A model generated the notes under the pieces. The model searched no databases and was not told the origin of the DNA. It saw nothing but the letters and a program-made list of their open reading frames with translations. Position numbers and translations under genes: made by a program. 64,000 nucleotides of DNA from Blasia pusilla (lineage: Eukaryota > Marchantiophyta > Marchantiopsida > Blasiales). Shown piece after piece: positions 11,783 to 21,278 of this stretch (the first letter of the stretch is position 1; each line of letters starts with the position of its first letter). The DNA lies in the NCBI GenBank assembly GCA_050084515.1, contig CM114274.1:3100001-3164000 (forward strand). Reading direction: 5' to 3'.

Positions 11783-13775
11783 CTATCCGTCATACAAAAT
11801 CTGAAAGTTCTGCTGCTGCCAGTTGCCGAGGATGCTCAGCGAGTCGTCGGTGCCCATCATGATGAGGCACACGGTGGTGTCCGTGTCGATCGCGATGAAG
11901 TAGTTGTCCACGGGCAGGACGACCTCCGCAGGGCCGTCGAAGTGCAAAGTCAGCCCCGGGAACACCGGCTCATCGATTCCCGTCGTGTTGTAGCAGAGAC
12001 TGAGCCCCGACGCCGACGTAGTGGTCGGGTACGAGACCAGTTTCTTGAATGCCGCTTCCAGCGCAGCGTAGGCTGTGGCCTCCAGTTGCGTGATCGTCGT
12101 CCCGGAATCCAAGATCATTCCTCCCTCCCCACTCCTCGCATCCATAGCGAAACTGCTCGAAGGAATGCGGAGCTTCGTGCCTCCCACGCTGATCCCCGAC
12201 AAGCTCACGTAGTAGTATGTGTTATACACCTGAAGGCAGCAGTTCGACAGTCAGTCCGCTCGAGTTCGAGCATGTTTTCGATCAGATATCCGATTCAGCA
12301 AGAACACCACCGCGAGACTTTCGATCAATCCTCAACAGACGTACACGACGCCAACTACCATTTGGATTTCACCCGTGACTGGAAAACGTATGGCTCGATC
12401 TGTGCACGATATCATCCTCATCGAAACGGTACTACTCGATCGGTGCAGAATGTGACCCCGGCATCGAAATTCTACGACTCAATCGGTGCACAATTCCACT
12501 TACGCAGTCGGACATCTCTCTTCCGCGCACGGCGTGAAGTCACGAAGCGCCGACGACGCAGGAGTCATATCTCGTGGAAGTGAGTGACGAAACTACGCGA
12601 CTGCGAAAAAGCTCGCGCCTCCACAGACACCGTCTACGAGCGACTACTTCCACCGCGAAATATTTTTGAATGCGGTCCGCAGCACCCTTACGGGAAGTAA
12701 CGTACGCGATTCCATACAGCATGGAACGCGACAGAGGAGCCCCGGATTCCATTCGCCGGCGCACAGTCGCTGCCCGGCATGCGGAGTCGGACACGTACCT
12801 CATTTTTGACGATGGGGGTGTAGACGACGTCGTCTCCCGTGGGAACGGCGATGTCGCCGAAGAGAAGAGGGCTCGTGACGCTGTCCGCCGCCAGACGCTC
12901 CACGAGGCAGTAGGAGAACTTGTGGCGGATTCGCGCAGAGGTCCTTGGCCCAGACCGACCAGCCCGTCGGCAGAGTAGTCGTCGAACGTGCCCTGATTTT
13001 TGACGAACGAAGCCTCGGAACTGGTGTTCGTTGGCCAAATAGCCGTAGGTGCTGGAGCCGTCGCCGTAAGAGTAGAGGTACACGCAATTGTCGGTGCGAT
13101 GCTCGCAGGAGGAGAGCGGAAGGCCGCCGACTCTGAGCTGGAGCACGCCACCTGGACGTACGACTCCGACGAGTCGGAATCGAAGATGGGATCGCTCTGG
13201 GGGTAGCACTGCGTGCAAGGCTCGCACTGCAGCCACGTGAGGTCGCTGCCGGTGTCCACTATGAAACTGAAGCTCCGCGGCGGCGTCCCCAGCTCCAGCA
13301 CCGCCACGTACTCGTCGAGCTTCGACGACGAAGGCGCCCGGTAGCCGCTCCGGGACTCGGGAAACTCGCGGCGCCCGACCTGCGCGTCGTCTGTGGAGGG
13401 CTGCGGCTGCATCCGATCGCCGCGGAGGGCCGTCCTCGTGATTTGCCTCGCTCGACTCGCGCTCATCCTCGTCGCGCACTCGAAGAATTTGGCACGGTCG
13501 CTAAAACTCGCGGATCCGTCGCGCGAGCAATTCATCGCCGTCGCGAGAAGCCCCACCCTCGCGCCTTCTCCTGGGAACGGACTCCTCGCGCTCCGGGCCG
13601 AGACTCCTCCGTGGCGACTCCGACGGACGTCGCTCGTCGCAGCCTCGCTGATCGTCGCAGTGGCCCACAGCACCGCGAAGACTCTGAGACGGAGTAGAAC
13701 CTGCACTCCTTTCGCATCGCGTTGTCTCCGAGTCCGAGTCTCGGCGCACCCGCCATCTACTCCAGCGCTCGACAT
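11783..13775 (-). pseudogene. Nepenthesin-type aspartic protease, frame-broken and probably a pseudogene
   Basis: This is a pepsin-fold (A1 family, plant nepenthesin/CND41-like) protease. Both catalytic motifs are visible: DTGSD at about 13256 and DSGTT at about 12109. The plant signatures LGTPPRSFSF, YGDGSSTYGYLAN, GLVGLGQGPL, RHKFSYCLV and LGNWQQQNFQILYDG are also present. Start ATG 13775 precedes a hydrophobic stretch (VLLRLRVFAVLWATATISEA) that could be a signal peptide. Exon 1 ends at 12799 (GAG then gtacgt) and exon 2 starts at 12229. Exon 1 is not one frame. Family similarity jumps frame at about 13115-13131, back at about 13010-13027 and again at about 12930-12942, with family segments missing at the last two. 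Exon 2 meets an in-frame TAG at 11783-11785, while family-like C-terminal sequence ending TSC continues in the same frame to 11738. Exon 1 is markedly GC-rich. Sequencing errors could explain single breaks, but not all of them easily. Confidence 0.8.
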
Positions 13776-14462
13776 GATTCCGCCGGATTGATATTTCACT
13801 CCCTCTCCCAACAATTACGATTATGTAGACGTCTCCTCTATGAGTTCATGCGCTTTCTCCTCTGCCGCCGCCGCGTCTCCTTCTATGAGTTCTTCTGGAG
13901 GGGGGCTCCGTGGCCGCCATGGCACCTTGACGGTCCCCGAGGTTTTGTTGTTACTATTAAGATGGAAAGCCAATCCATGGACTCGATCCAAATTTAGAGC
14001 TTCCTGGAATCGACGGGATCTCTCATGGGTTCCAATTCGAAATAGACTGCGGTGTATTTGGATACGATTTGCTTGGACCCGAGAAGGAATTCCTCGGGGT
14101 GTATAGCTCTTGGATATGCGGCTGCGTACGACGGCGGAGGAGGAGGAGGGTATTTTTGACGTGCGTCTCCTCTCGCAGCTTCTCGACGAGCGAAGATCCT
14201 GAACGAGATGGTGGATCTGCTTTCTTTAGTCTTGGATCACTCCTGATGGAGGATTGGACCAGGCATGCTGCAGATAGGTACGAAAAGAACTTGTGAGTGA
14301 GTGATATGGTGCGACGTAGAACGTGGATTCCTGGTCTCTCTTTCAAGATAGGCTCGCGTCCGAACACAATGCCTCGGGAGCGTGCAGCCCTACGGCATTG
14401 TACAGCCACTGGACGAACAAAGATTATGAATATAGCGGTAGATTCGGTCGATTTCGTTTCAG
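13776..14462. other. Divergent intergenic region with possible 5' coding exon of the RING-CH gene
   Basis: This region separates the protease start (-) from the RING-CH gene (+). It contains a + open stretch at about 13962-14292 that reads protein-like (for example GISHGFQFEIDCGVFGYD and LLGPEKEFLGVYSSW). It ends in a strong donor-like GTGAGT at 14293, whose phase matches the acceptor TTTCAG ending at 14462. It may therefore be an upstream exon of the RING-CH gene. Its 5' boundary, start codon and function are not recognisable. A second frame from 13840 (MSSCAFSSAAAASPS) also begins with an ATG and could be a leader. Confidence 0.35.
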
Positions 14463-15599
14463 CATGACTATTTTGCGAGCGCTAGAGAGAGAGCGCCACC
14501 GGGAGATGGTGGATTTCTGGCCTCTCTTACAAGATTTGCCTGGGGAGGCCCTCGAGTTTACAACTCCGGCGCAGGCCGTAAGTACCAGGAGAGCGGAAGA
14601 AGAGGATATACTCATGGCTAACGTTCTCGCTGGAGCAAATCGAGGAACCGAAAGTCGGAATCAGCGATGGGAGGAGTTTGAATTCCGGAGGAAGTAAATT
14701 TGATCATGAATAATGTGAGTGATGGAGTGAGGGATCGTCGTGGATTTTCTGCTCTGCTTTGTGCCGAAGAGTCTGCATGCCCTCGAGATCATGAGAGACG
14801 TTTCATTTTGAGAGCTTCGTAGGTTTCATTTCTAGATTCGTAAAGAGTCCGATTGGCAACTCCGGAATTTCGAGCCCTTAACCTGAAGCTCGGATCCGAT
14901 GCGCAGGAGGTTGAAATCGGCTGCAACAATCCTTCGGAAACTGCAAGCGGCAGTACGGAGCAGGTGCAAGCGTCGAGCGTGACGGACGGCCCTCAGCTTC
15001 CGACTCAGCCGGCGGCTCCCCCTGTTGAAGATGAAATTTGTCGGATCTGCTTGACCAATCGAGGTCCAGATGGAGAAGTGCTACTGAGCCTTGATTGTGA
15101 CTGCAAAGACGAGCTTGCCTTTGTTCACAAACAGTGCGCAGAGACGTGGTTTCACTCCCAGGGTAGTACTCGCTGTGAAATCTGTCGCCAGATTTCCAAA
15201 AACGTCACCAGCATACGATTTCTGGCACCAAGCCCGCGACGAGTCCAAGATCTGACTGCTCAAGACCTAAGAACTCTCTTGACTCCGCCGACGGATGACG
15301 CTGCCATTGCCATCCACGATGATCCGACCTCGATTCCGCCCGCCGATCCCGTCGAGGAGCCCGAGGAGCAACATCCGGATCCTCCGAGTCGCTGCTCCAC
15401 TGCATTCCTCTCTCACATCCTCTGGATTCTGATGAAAATCTCCAGCACAAGCTCCGCTTGTCCATTCTCTACCTCTTGCTGCGGTAACCTGTGTTGTTTC
15501 CTGTACAGCGTATCAGTGGCATGGATAGTTTCCGCGTTCATTGCTGTCGTAGGCTTATGGGGACTTCTAATACTGTACAGAAAACACTCGAGAACGTAA
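14463..15599 (+). CDS. RING-CH (RINGv, MARCH-like) zinc-finger membrane protein, probable E3 ubiquitin ligase
   Basis: The well-supported part is 14846-15599. It has a C4HC3 finger (CRICLTNRGPDGEV, then CDCKDELAFVHKQC, WF, CEICRQ) near its start, a Pro/Asp/Glu-rich linker, and a hydrophobic C-terminal segment after a Cys cluster (SVSVAWIVSAFIAVVGLWGL). The segment suggests one membrane anchor with a short basic tail. RINGv proteins of this type recruit E2 enzymes and ubiquitinate membrane proteins; that role here is inferred. The open frame has no ATG of its own before the finger. An upstream exon 14463-14693 (acceptor TTTCAG, donor GTAAAT) joins in phase to 14846 and supplies ATG 14464 with an acidic-basic leader. 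A consensus donor GTAAGT lies at the 3' end (15596). Splicing to 15704 would replace the last two codons by three others before a TAG at 15711. The finger is confident; the N-terminal exons and exact ends are not. Confidence 0.65.
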
Positions 15600-15713
15600 G
15601 TCCGCATGAGCCTATTTGCGGAAATATGTGACTTAGAGATGCCGTAAATTATATTATGCAAAAACTTGTCAAGCGGAGCCGCATGCGATTTCGATTTCTC
15701 TAGGGATCATTAG

Positions 15714-17295
15714 CGTCGAAGTGCGCGCGTACTGTTGAAAATGGAGGGATTAACGATTATCGTCTCCTGTTCTGTTTATTCTGTTTCCCGCATATGTTCA
15801 TAATCGCACGTGGGAGTGTGAACTGTGAGTGAATGATGCTCTTTGAGCTCTCGTGTGGTAACTCTTCTAAGCTCTTCTGCTGCTTTACTTTCCCGGCAAC
15901 CCTCTCCGTCTGCACATTCTCTTTTCATGGACTCGGCGATCAGACACTCTCTCTAGAGTGTCCAGGCTCTATTGCGGATGATGCAGGCGCAGTTCAACGC
16001 TGAAGCCTCTTCACGACTCCATGGATGACCCTATACGCATGCGCTCTTCCACGAAAGCTTCCCCAGCTTCACAAGGGAATCTGAGTCGGCAGCGCGATCG
16101 AGCTCAAAGACATGAAGTTGGTTCTCCACGTCTGAAAAGCTTCTGAACGAGGAAACAGCGATCAAATTCGGCAATCGGTCAGCTCGCTCAGCGGCGTCAA
16201 GCACATGTGTAAACCTCGAGTGCAGAACATTCGCATGGTTGCCGCTCAGCCGTCAAGCACGAAACCTGTATGATGCCGGCCCCTCCTTCGAAACCCCACA
16301 GTTTTCAGAAGTTCGAAAGTTTCAAATCCGTAGATACCAAGCCACCAACCATGTTTGCTTGACGTACATTGCTTCGGTCGTAGCGGATGCCAGACTACAA
16401 CCCATTGAACTCAACGGTTATTTATGGACTAGATCCGTACAACAGGGTGATGTCACCGTGTCTTCATTTAGGAAATTAGGACTCCGAGCAAAAGGTTTGT
16501 GCAGCACAAATACCAAACATGTTGGTACGCATGCTTCCATTTCTCAGATACATGGAGAAAGACGAATATGGTCGTATTCGGCGGCCGCCTCTGCTCTACG
16601 CGGACATATAAAATGCTTCAATGAATCATGAGCCTTTTCAGATTTGGACCGTACCCAAGGCAAGGAAGAGAGAGCAAATGTGTGGGTGCGAAATGACTCA
16701 AGATGAATGGGGTTTGGCAGAGTTACGCATGTCACAGAAATTTAGGTGGTAGCCGGTACATGATCGAACTGTGTGAAACGACGATCGTTGAAAGAAACTT
16801 GCATGCTAGGACGAAAAGCTCCTTTGAACCTTCTCCGTATACAAAGTGTCATTTCCTTCATTCCCAAAATATGTGCAATGACGAATGGCTACAAAGAGGA
16901 AGGAGAGGATTTGCTTCACGCACTTCGTATCAGAGTCTCCCCATGCAACAATAGCAGCATCCATGTGCAATGCACAACGAATGTCTTTCGTTTCCTTTTT
17001 ACCAATTCGAGGAGATAGCAATTGCGCTAGCGTCCTACAGTCTTGTAACAACCAGTAACTCCAAAGACTGTCAAATGAAGTTTGGCAGTAAAAGAATAGG
17101 CTGAGGAGATACACCATTGGGTCTGGGCAATTAAAGATTGCCCGAATCATCCATGGTGATCCATCCATCGACTTTTGCTTCGATTTAATATGGCTCCAGC
17201 TTCTTGCACACTCCCCGGAAACCCATATTCTTTCCTCTATGTCTACTACCGGCTAATACTAACCCAGCTAGTACAACTTCAAACCTTCTTCCCTA
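15714..17295. other. Intergenic region between RING-CH and CCCH/KH genes
   Basis: No gene is recognised. Short frames occur (for example + 16239-16631, which begins with TTG, and - 16806-17168) but lack family motifs, splice support or strong composition bias. The left part probably carries the RING-CH 3' untranslated region, and the right 100-300 bases that of the CCCH/KH gene. Confidence 0.55.
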
Positions 17296-18069
17296 TCATC
17301 TTAGATTAGCCACACGAAGCTCATAAGCACCATGTGCAAAATGACACCGATCTGCAAATGTACATGTTCCTTGAACGAAGTTCTTGCACAGCTTGGTCTT
17401 GAAGCTGCGGGAACCAAGAGCAGCTGCCCTTGATGAGAGTAGCTCCTTGTTCTGCATGTATTGCCTGACCATTTCACTAGCCTGCTCTATCTGCTCTAGC
17501 GAGCCCTCCATCTCCACGTTCCTCATGTTCGGATCCGTCCCGTGCTCACGAATGGACACTTTGGCTCCTGTCAACCGATTGATTTGCTTCACATTCGCTC
17601 CCGCCTTGCCGATGATCGCGCCAGCGAAAGCAGCTCCGATGCTGATCTTCTTGGAAGTTGACGAGGTTCCGAATCCAAATCCAGGTGCGGAGGCGGGCGA
17701 GTTGGGCTCCGAGACCTGATAACTGCCGTTGGTGGATGCAGCGGACGGGTACATGATACTAAGACTGTCAACACTTCTGGCCATAGACGACTGCCTGGAG
17801 TACTCACCAGTCGAACGGCTGTCAATCGAGCTTCCCAAAGACCGTACGGACAGTGCGGGCATGGGTCGAAGATCGCTCTTCCCATGAGCAAATCTGCACT
17901 TGTCCCCATAACGGCAGCCTTCAGGGGTGCTGAATCGAAGGCAGAGACGGGTTTTGTAAACTCCCAAGTCGACATCGCCATTTTCTGCTGGGACTGGCCT
18001 GGCGCTCGCATTAATACTTTTCAAACCACTATTGCTTCGCGACACTCCTGCATGCATCAGACAACGCAT
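17296..18069 (-). CDS. CCCH-KH-CCCH zinc-finger RNA-binding protein
   Basis: One open frame of 257 codons contains three parts in order. First is a C-x8-C-x5-C-x3-H finger (YKTRLCLRFSTPEGCRYGDK, then CRFAHG) at about residues 38-62. Second is a KH RNA-binding domain with the core loop IIGKAGANVKQI at about 145-210. Third is another CCCH finger (FKTKLCKNFVQGTCTFADRC, then HFAHG) near the end. The order matches plant CCCH/KH proteins (Arabidopsis At5g06770/At3g12130 group; from memory some relatives have an additional finger). The linker between finger 1 and KH is Ser-rich (SSIDSRSTGEYSRQSS). Such proteins bind RNA and may act in the nucleus; the targets here are unknown. ATG 18069 opens the frame, but an acceptor-like TGCATGCAG just inside it could mean that the true N-terminus is on an upstream exon. 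I found no extra finger upstream. Confidence 0.8.
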   Translation of the reverse strand: MRCLMHAGVSRSNSGLKSINASARPVPAENGDVDLGVYKTRLCLRFSTPEGCRYGDKCRFAHGKSDLRPMPALSVRSLGSSIDSRSTGEYSRQSSMARSVDSLSIMYPSAASTNGSYQVSEPNSPASAPGFGFGTSSTSKKISIGAAFAGAIIGKAGANVKQINRLTGAKVSIREHGTDPNMRNVEMEGSLEQIEQASEMVRQYMQNKELLSSRAAALGSRSFKTKLCKNFVQGTCTFADRCHFAHGAYELRVANLR

Positions 18070-18519
18070 CCTCGATTAGCGTGCGGACTGCAAAATGATC
18101 GAAAATACTCAATTTATTCGTTCCTCCTTTATTTTTCTCTTACATTGCCGGTTGCCAGTTCTGGCCAATTTCATTGCCTATTCGTTACCTGCGTCTCGTG
18201 CGTACACTGGCAAATCTTGCGGGGAACACGACCTCGGACAGTAGACGGCTTACCTGCCTCCAGCTATGGAACGATCGTACTCTCATATTTCCACCATCGT
18301 ACGAGGAAAAACATAGGGTTCAGGATTCCGGTTGCTCTGTCCGTAAGATGTCCCGATCAGGTCTCGACGTTCTCAGAGAAGTGAACCGATTTACTACTTC
18401 ACGGACGCCTTCATGACCCCAAGTCTCCATGTGGCAGACAAGTTACTTACACTCTCGGTGCAGTCACGTAACTTCAGTATGTAATAATCAATCTTCTTAC
18501 GCTCTAAGCCGTTTTCGTG

Positions 18520-18545
18520 GTACCGGTGAGCTCAGTCACCGGTAC
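18520..18545. repeat. Inverted repeat, 10-base arms
   Basis: The arm GTACCGGTGA at 18520-18529 is the exact reverse complement of 18536-18545, with a 6-base loop, upstream of the CCCH/KH gene. It could be a chance palindrome or a binding site. Confidence 0.7.
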
Positions 18546-19951
18546 ATCCAAGTCGGAAAATTGAGACCGCTAACTTGAATATCTGACGTCTCCTGTTCCC
18601 TTGACACGCTTCCGCCGTAGGACGGCATATCAGAAGTTCAGGGATCCAGTTCAGTCCACCGACCTCTCGTTACAGTCAACTCGTGTTTAGCCAGAGTACT
18701 ACGTATTACGTGTACGGTCTTCTGGCTACTCCAGAACAAGGTTACCCCAGAGTCGCCTACATGGAACGGGCGTCTCCACATTAGCTAGGTCAGCCACGTG
18801 TCCACATTCCAGCTACGAACCTAACTCGACACAGGCTGGGGAATATAGGTGAGCTAGTTTCTCCGTCTTCTCCCACGTGAGGAAATGGCAGTTCACCTAC
18901 GCTCTTCGGTTTGGTCTCGGAGGGTCGGGCGATAGTGGGGAAAGGGGTGGGGTCGAGGGAGGGGAGTACTACACCTCGTGAGATGTGCTCAACAAGGGCG
19001 GTTAGGATGGAGGGACCGAAAAAGAAAAGAAACTGTGCGAGTCTAAAAAAGGACACGAAAAAGACTACACTAACCTGTTTGTTGGTGGTTGCTGGTCGCG
19101 CTTTTGAAAGAGAACGAGCGGGTAGCCATGGCATAGGTCTTGTCCGCGTTCAACTTTTGCGCAGCTAACATGGCAGCGGTGAAAGAGTTCCCATGTTGTT
19201 TGAAGCCTGGCACCAGACAGCGCCTGCAAAAAAACGCCAAACAAACCACCATAATGTGGCTATTTAATATTTGGGTCTACCAACGGTGGAGCACTACATC
19301 TTCACTACCTATATCATCTATGACGTATAGAGGATGGTAGGTTCCGTTGGAAGAGTCGAGGTATCAAAGGCCATGGTAGCTAGATCACCAACAAGTCGAA
19401 GTTGCGAACTAGGATTTGACAACTTGGATTGTTCCTAGTCGTTTGGAGGGAGAATTGTCTAAAGGCGAGTGTCCCAGTAGAGGCGGTGTGGGGATTTTTT
19501 TCTCTACACGTTCACACTTCTCCATGGACATTACACGCCATGCAACTTCCGTGCGTCGCATTGTTTTGGCATGGCGATGTATTCGTCCAACCTACCAAAT
19601 CGCCTCAGCTAGAAGTCATGCCCAATGTACTACCACCACGGCGTTACCATCTACGTCCACAACTATCATCTAGCCAGCAACACTCAACTTGCAGTCAAAC
19701 CCATGGGCCTTCGTCAAGCCAAATGGCAGATCGTGTTAAGAGGCAGAGACAAATGGAAAAGCAAAGCTACCACGAGGACACCTGTCTCGCGCATCACCCC
19801 TTCCCTGATGTCTTCTTTGCACAAAAATAGCGGTCCGTACAACAGCATTCGTTGTACTATCCTCGCTATTCATGCCAACGGAATATGCGAAGAGTCCCAG
19901 TTTCGCACTCCCAGACAGCTCGTTCATCAATTGCAATCCCGCCAGTTGCAT

Positions 19952-19971
19952 GGCGGCCGGCCGGCCGGCCG
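19952..19971. repeat. GGCC tandem palindrome
   Basis: Four consecutive GGCC units form a self-complementary run (GGCCGGCCGGCCGGCC). This is unusual in a region of otherwise moderate GC content. Confidence 0.8.
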
Positions 19972-21278
19972 TCATCGTCACTCTCCTCTCATCATACTAA
20001 TGTCACTGAAATACCATCAATTCGTTTCAGGCATCTCTTCACCCACCACAGAGCAGCACCACACTAGGAACTACATCTTACCAGCAACTACAGACCTGGT
20101 GACAACGGCACTCCGTAACAACTCATCTGCAAGATCACGTCATTACTTACTCCCGTCCTGGTTGGAGATCGGGATAGTCGCGTGTCGCTCTACTGTCCAT
20201 CTTTGACAAACTTTCAAACTTTGATTTCCATCAAATCCTTTTCAGCTGTCAATCCGAATTATGTCGGCTTGGAGACCACTTCTACTAAGAGGCATGGAAA
20301 TCTCTCATAACATTGATATTATGTTGCCAACTTCATTTACAACGTGTTTTGACCAATGCATGGAAAGCCACGCCAAGTCCTCAACCATGCAGTGTAAGGA
20401 AAACTCATACACTTGAGCATAATTCACAGCCTCAACACACCAAATGTAGTGTCACTGGCCAACACACCACACCATGAAAAGACTTGGTCCCTTCACTCAC
20501 CAGCATGCGCAACTCAGATCCCCTACGATCTTAGCTTGCAATATGCTCTAGTCCCAGATCCCATGCTTCCATGCATAATTTTCCAGCACCGTAAAATCAT
20601 CAGCATGTCACATTGTATCCTTCCCACAGCTCAATACTTTCTGAACTAGCTTCCGGAATAGGAACATTCATCACTCTTCAGACATTGCGAGAAACCCTAC
20701 TCATTCAAGATCCTTAGATGCATGTGCCCTGAATGACGTTAGAAAGGGGAAATGTCAAGCGGGCAGTACAACAACAATACTATCAACGACCTATGCATGT
20801 AGGACTCTGCCAAACCTTACCACAAATTGAAACAGGGCATTCCAACATCGTGATCTTTTCTTAACCATTACTACACCCTATGATCTACGCCAATGCGGAA
20901 AGCACCTGTCAACTCTAGTAACCTCCTTAACAGCATTCCGAGCACACAAGAAACCTCATTCACCAACATACACATCACCAAGGAGAGCTGTACAAATAAC
21001 AAATCTTTCGATTATATCCTTTGAAACGTCTAAAAGAATCACAATTATGTATAGGAGTGGTTGCTACACCAGGCCGCTAAAGTAAGCTAAATCTTCACAA
21101 GTTCGTTGAAAGGCTTCCATGACGATGTTGAATGGTGTATTGGGGTGCAGTAAAGCGGGTGGAATTACAAAGTGGGACAAATCAGTCCTCCCAAGAATGT
21201 TCAGAGCCAGCACATACTTTTTGTCTAGAAAGTACCAAACAGATATGGCACTTATAATTATACCCTCAAACCATACAC

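Larger units (their letters stand above)
18070..21278. other. Intergenic region, possible 5' exons of CCCH/KH gene, no firm gene
   Basis: On the - strand, a segment at about 19077-19226 is bounded by TTTTTTTGCAG and a GTTAGT donor. It holds a small frame starting MLAAQKLNADKTYAMATRSF, so it could be a 5' exon of the CCCH/KH gene or a relic; the link is not shown. Donor-like GTAAGC and GTAACG on - (near 18250 and 18190) could bound 5' untranslated exons. On +, an ATG-initiated 193-codon frame runs 19625-20206, overlapping another open frame, with no family resemblance. The remaining 20207-21278 shows nothing recognisable. Confidence 0.45.

Noticed and set aside
11687-12583. 298-codon + frame across protease exon 2 and the intron
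   Set aside because: It is Arg/His-rich and repetitive in composition, crosses an intron of the real gene and has no family motif.
12670-13791. Several + frames of 60-132 codons across the protease region
   Set aside because: GC-rich DNA has few stops. The - strand carries clear aspartic protease motifs, so the + frames are shadows.
19625-20206. 193-codon + frame from an ATG
   Set aside because: It overlaps another long frame, is Ser/His-rich without domains and shows no splice support. I mention it in the region note but do not call it a gene.
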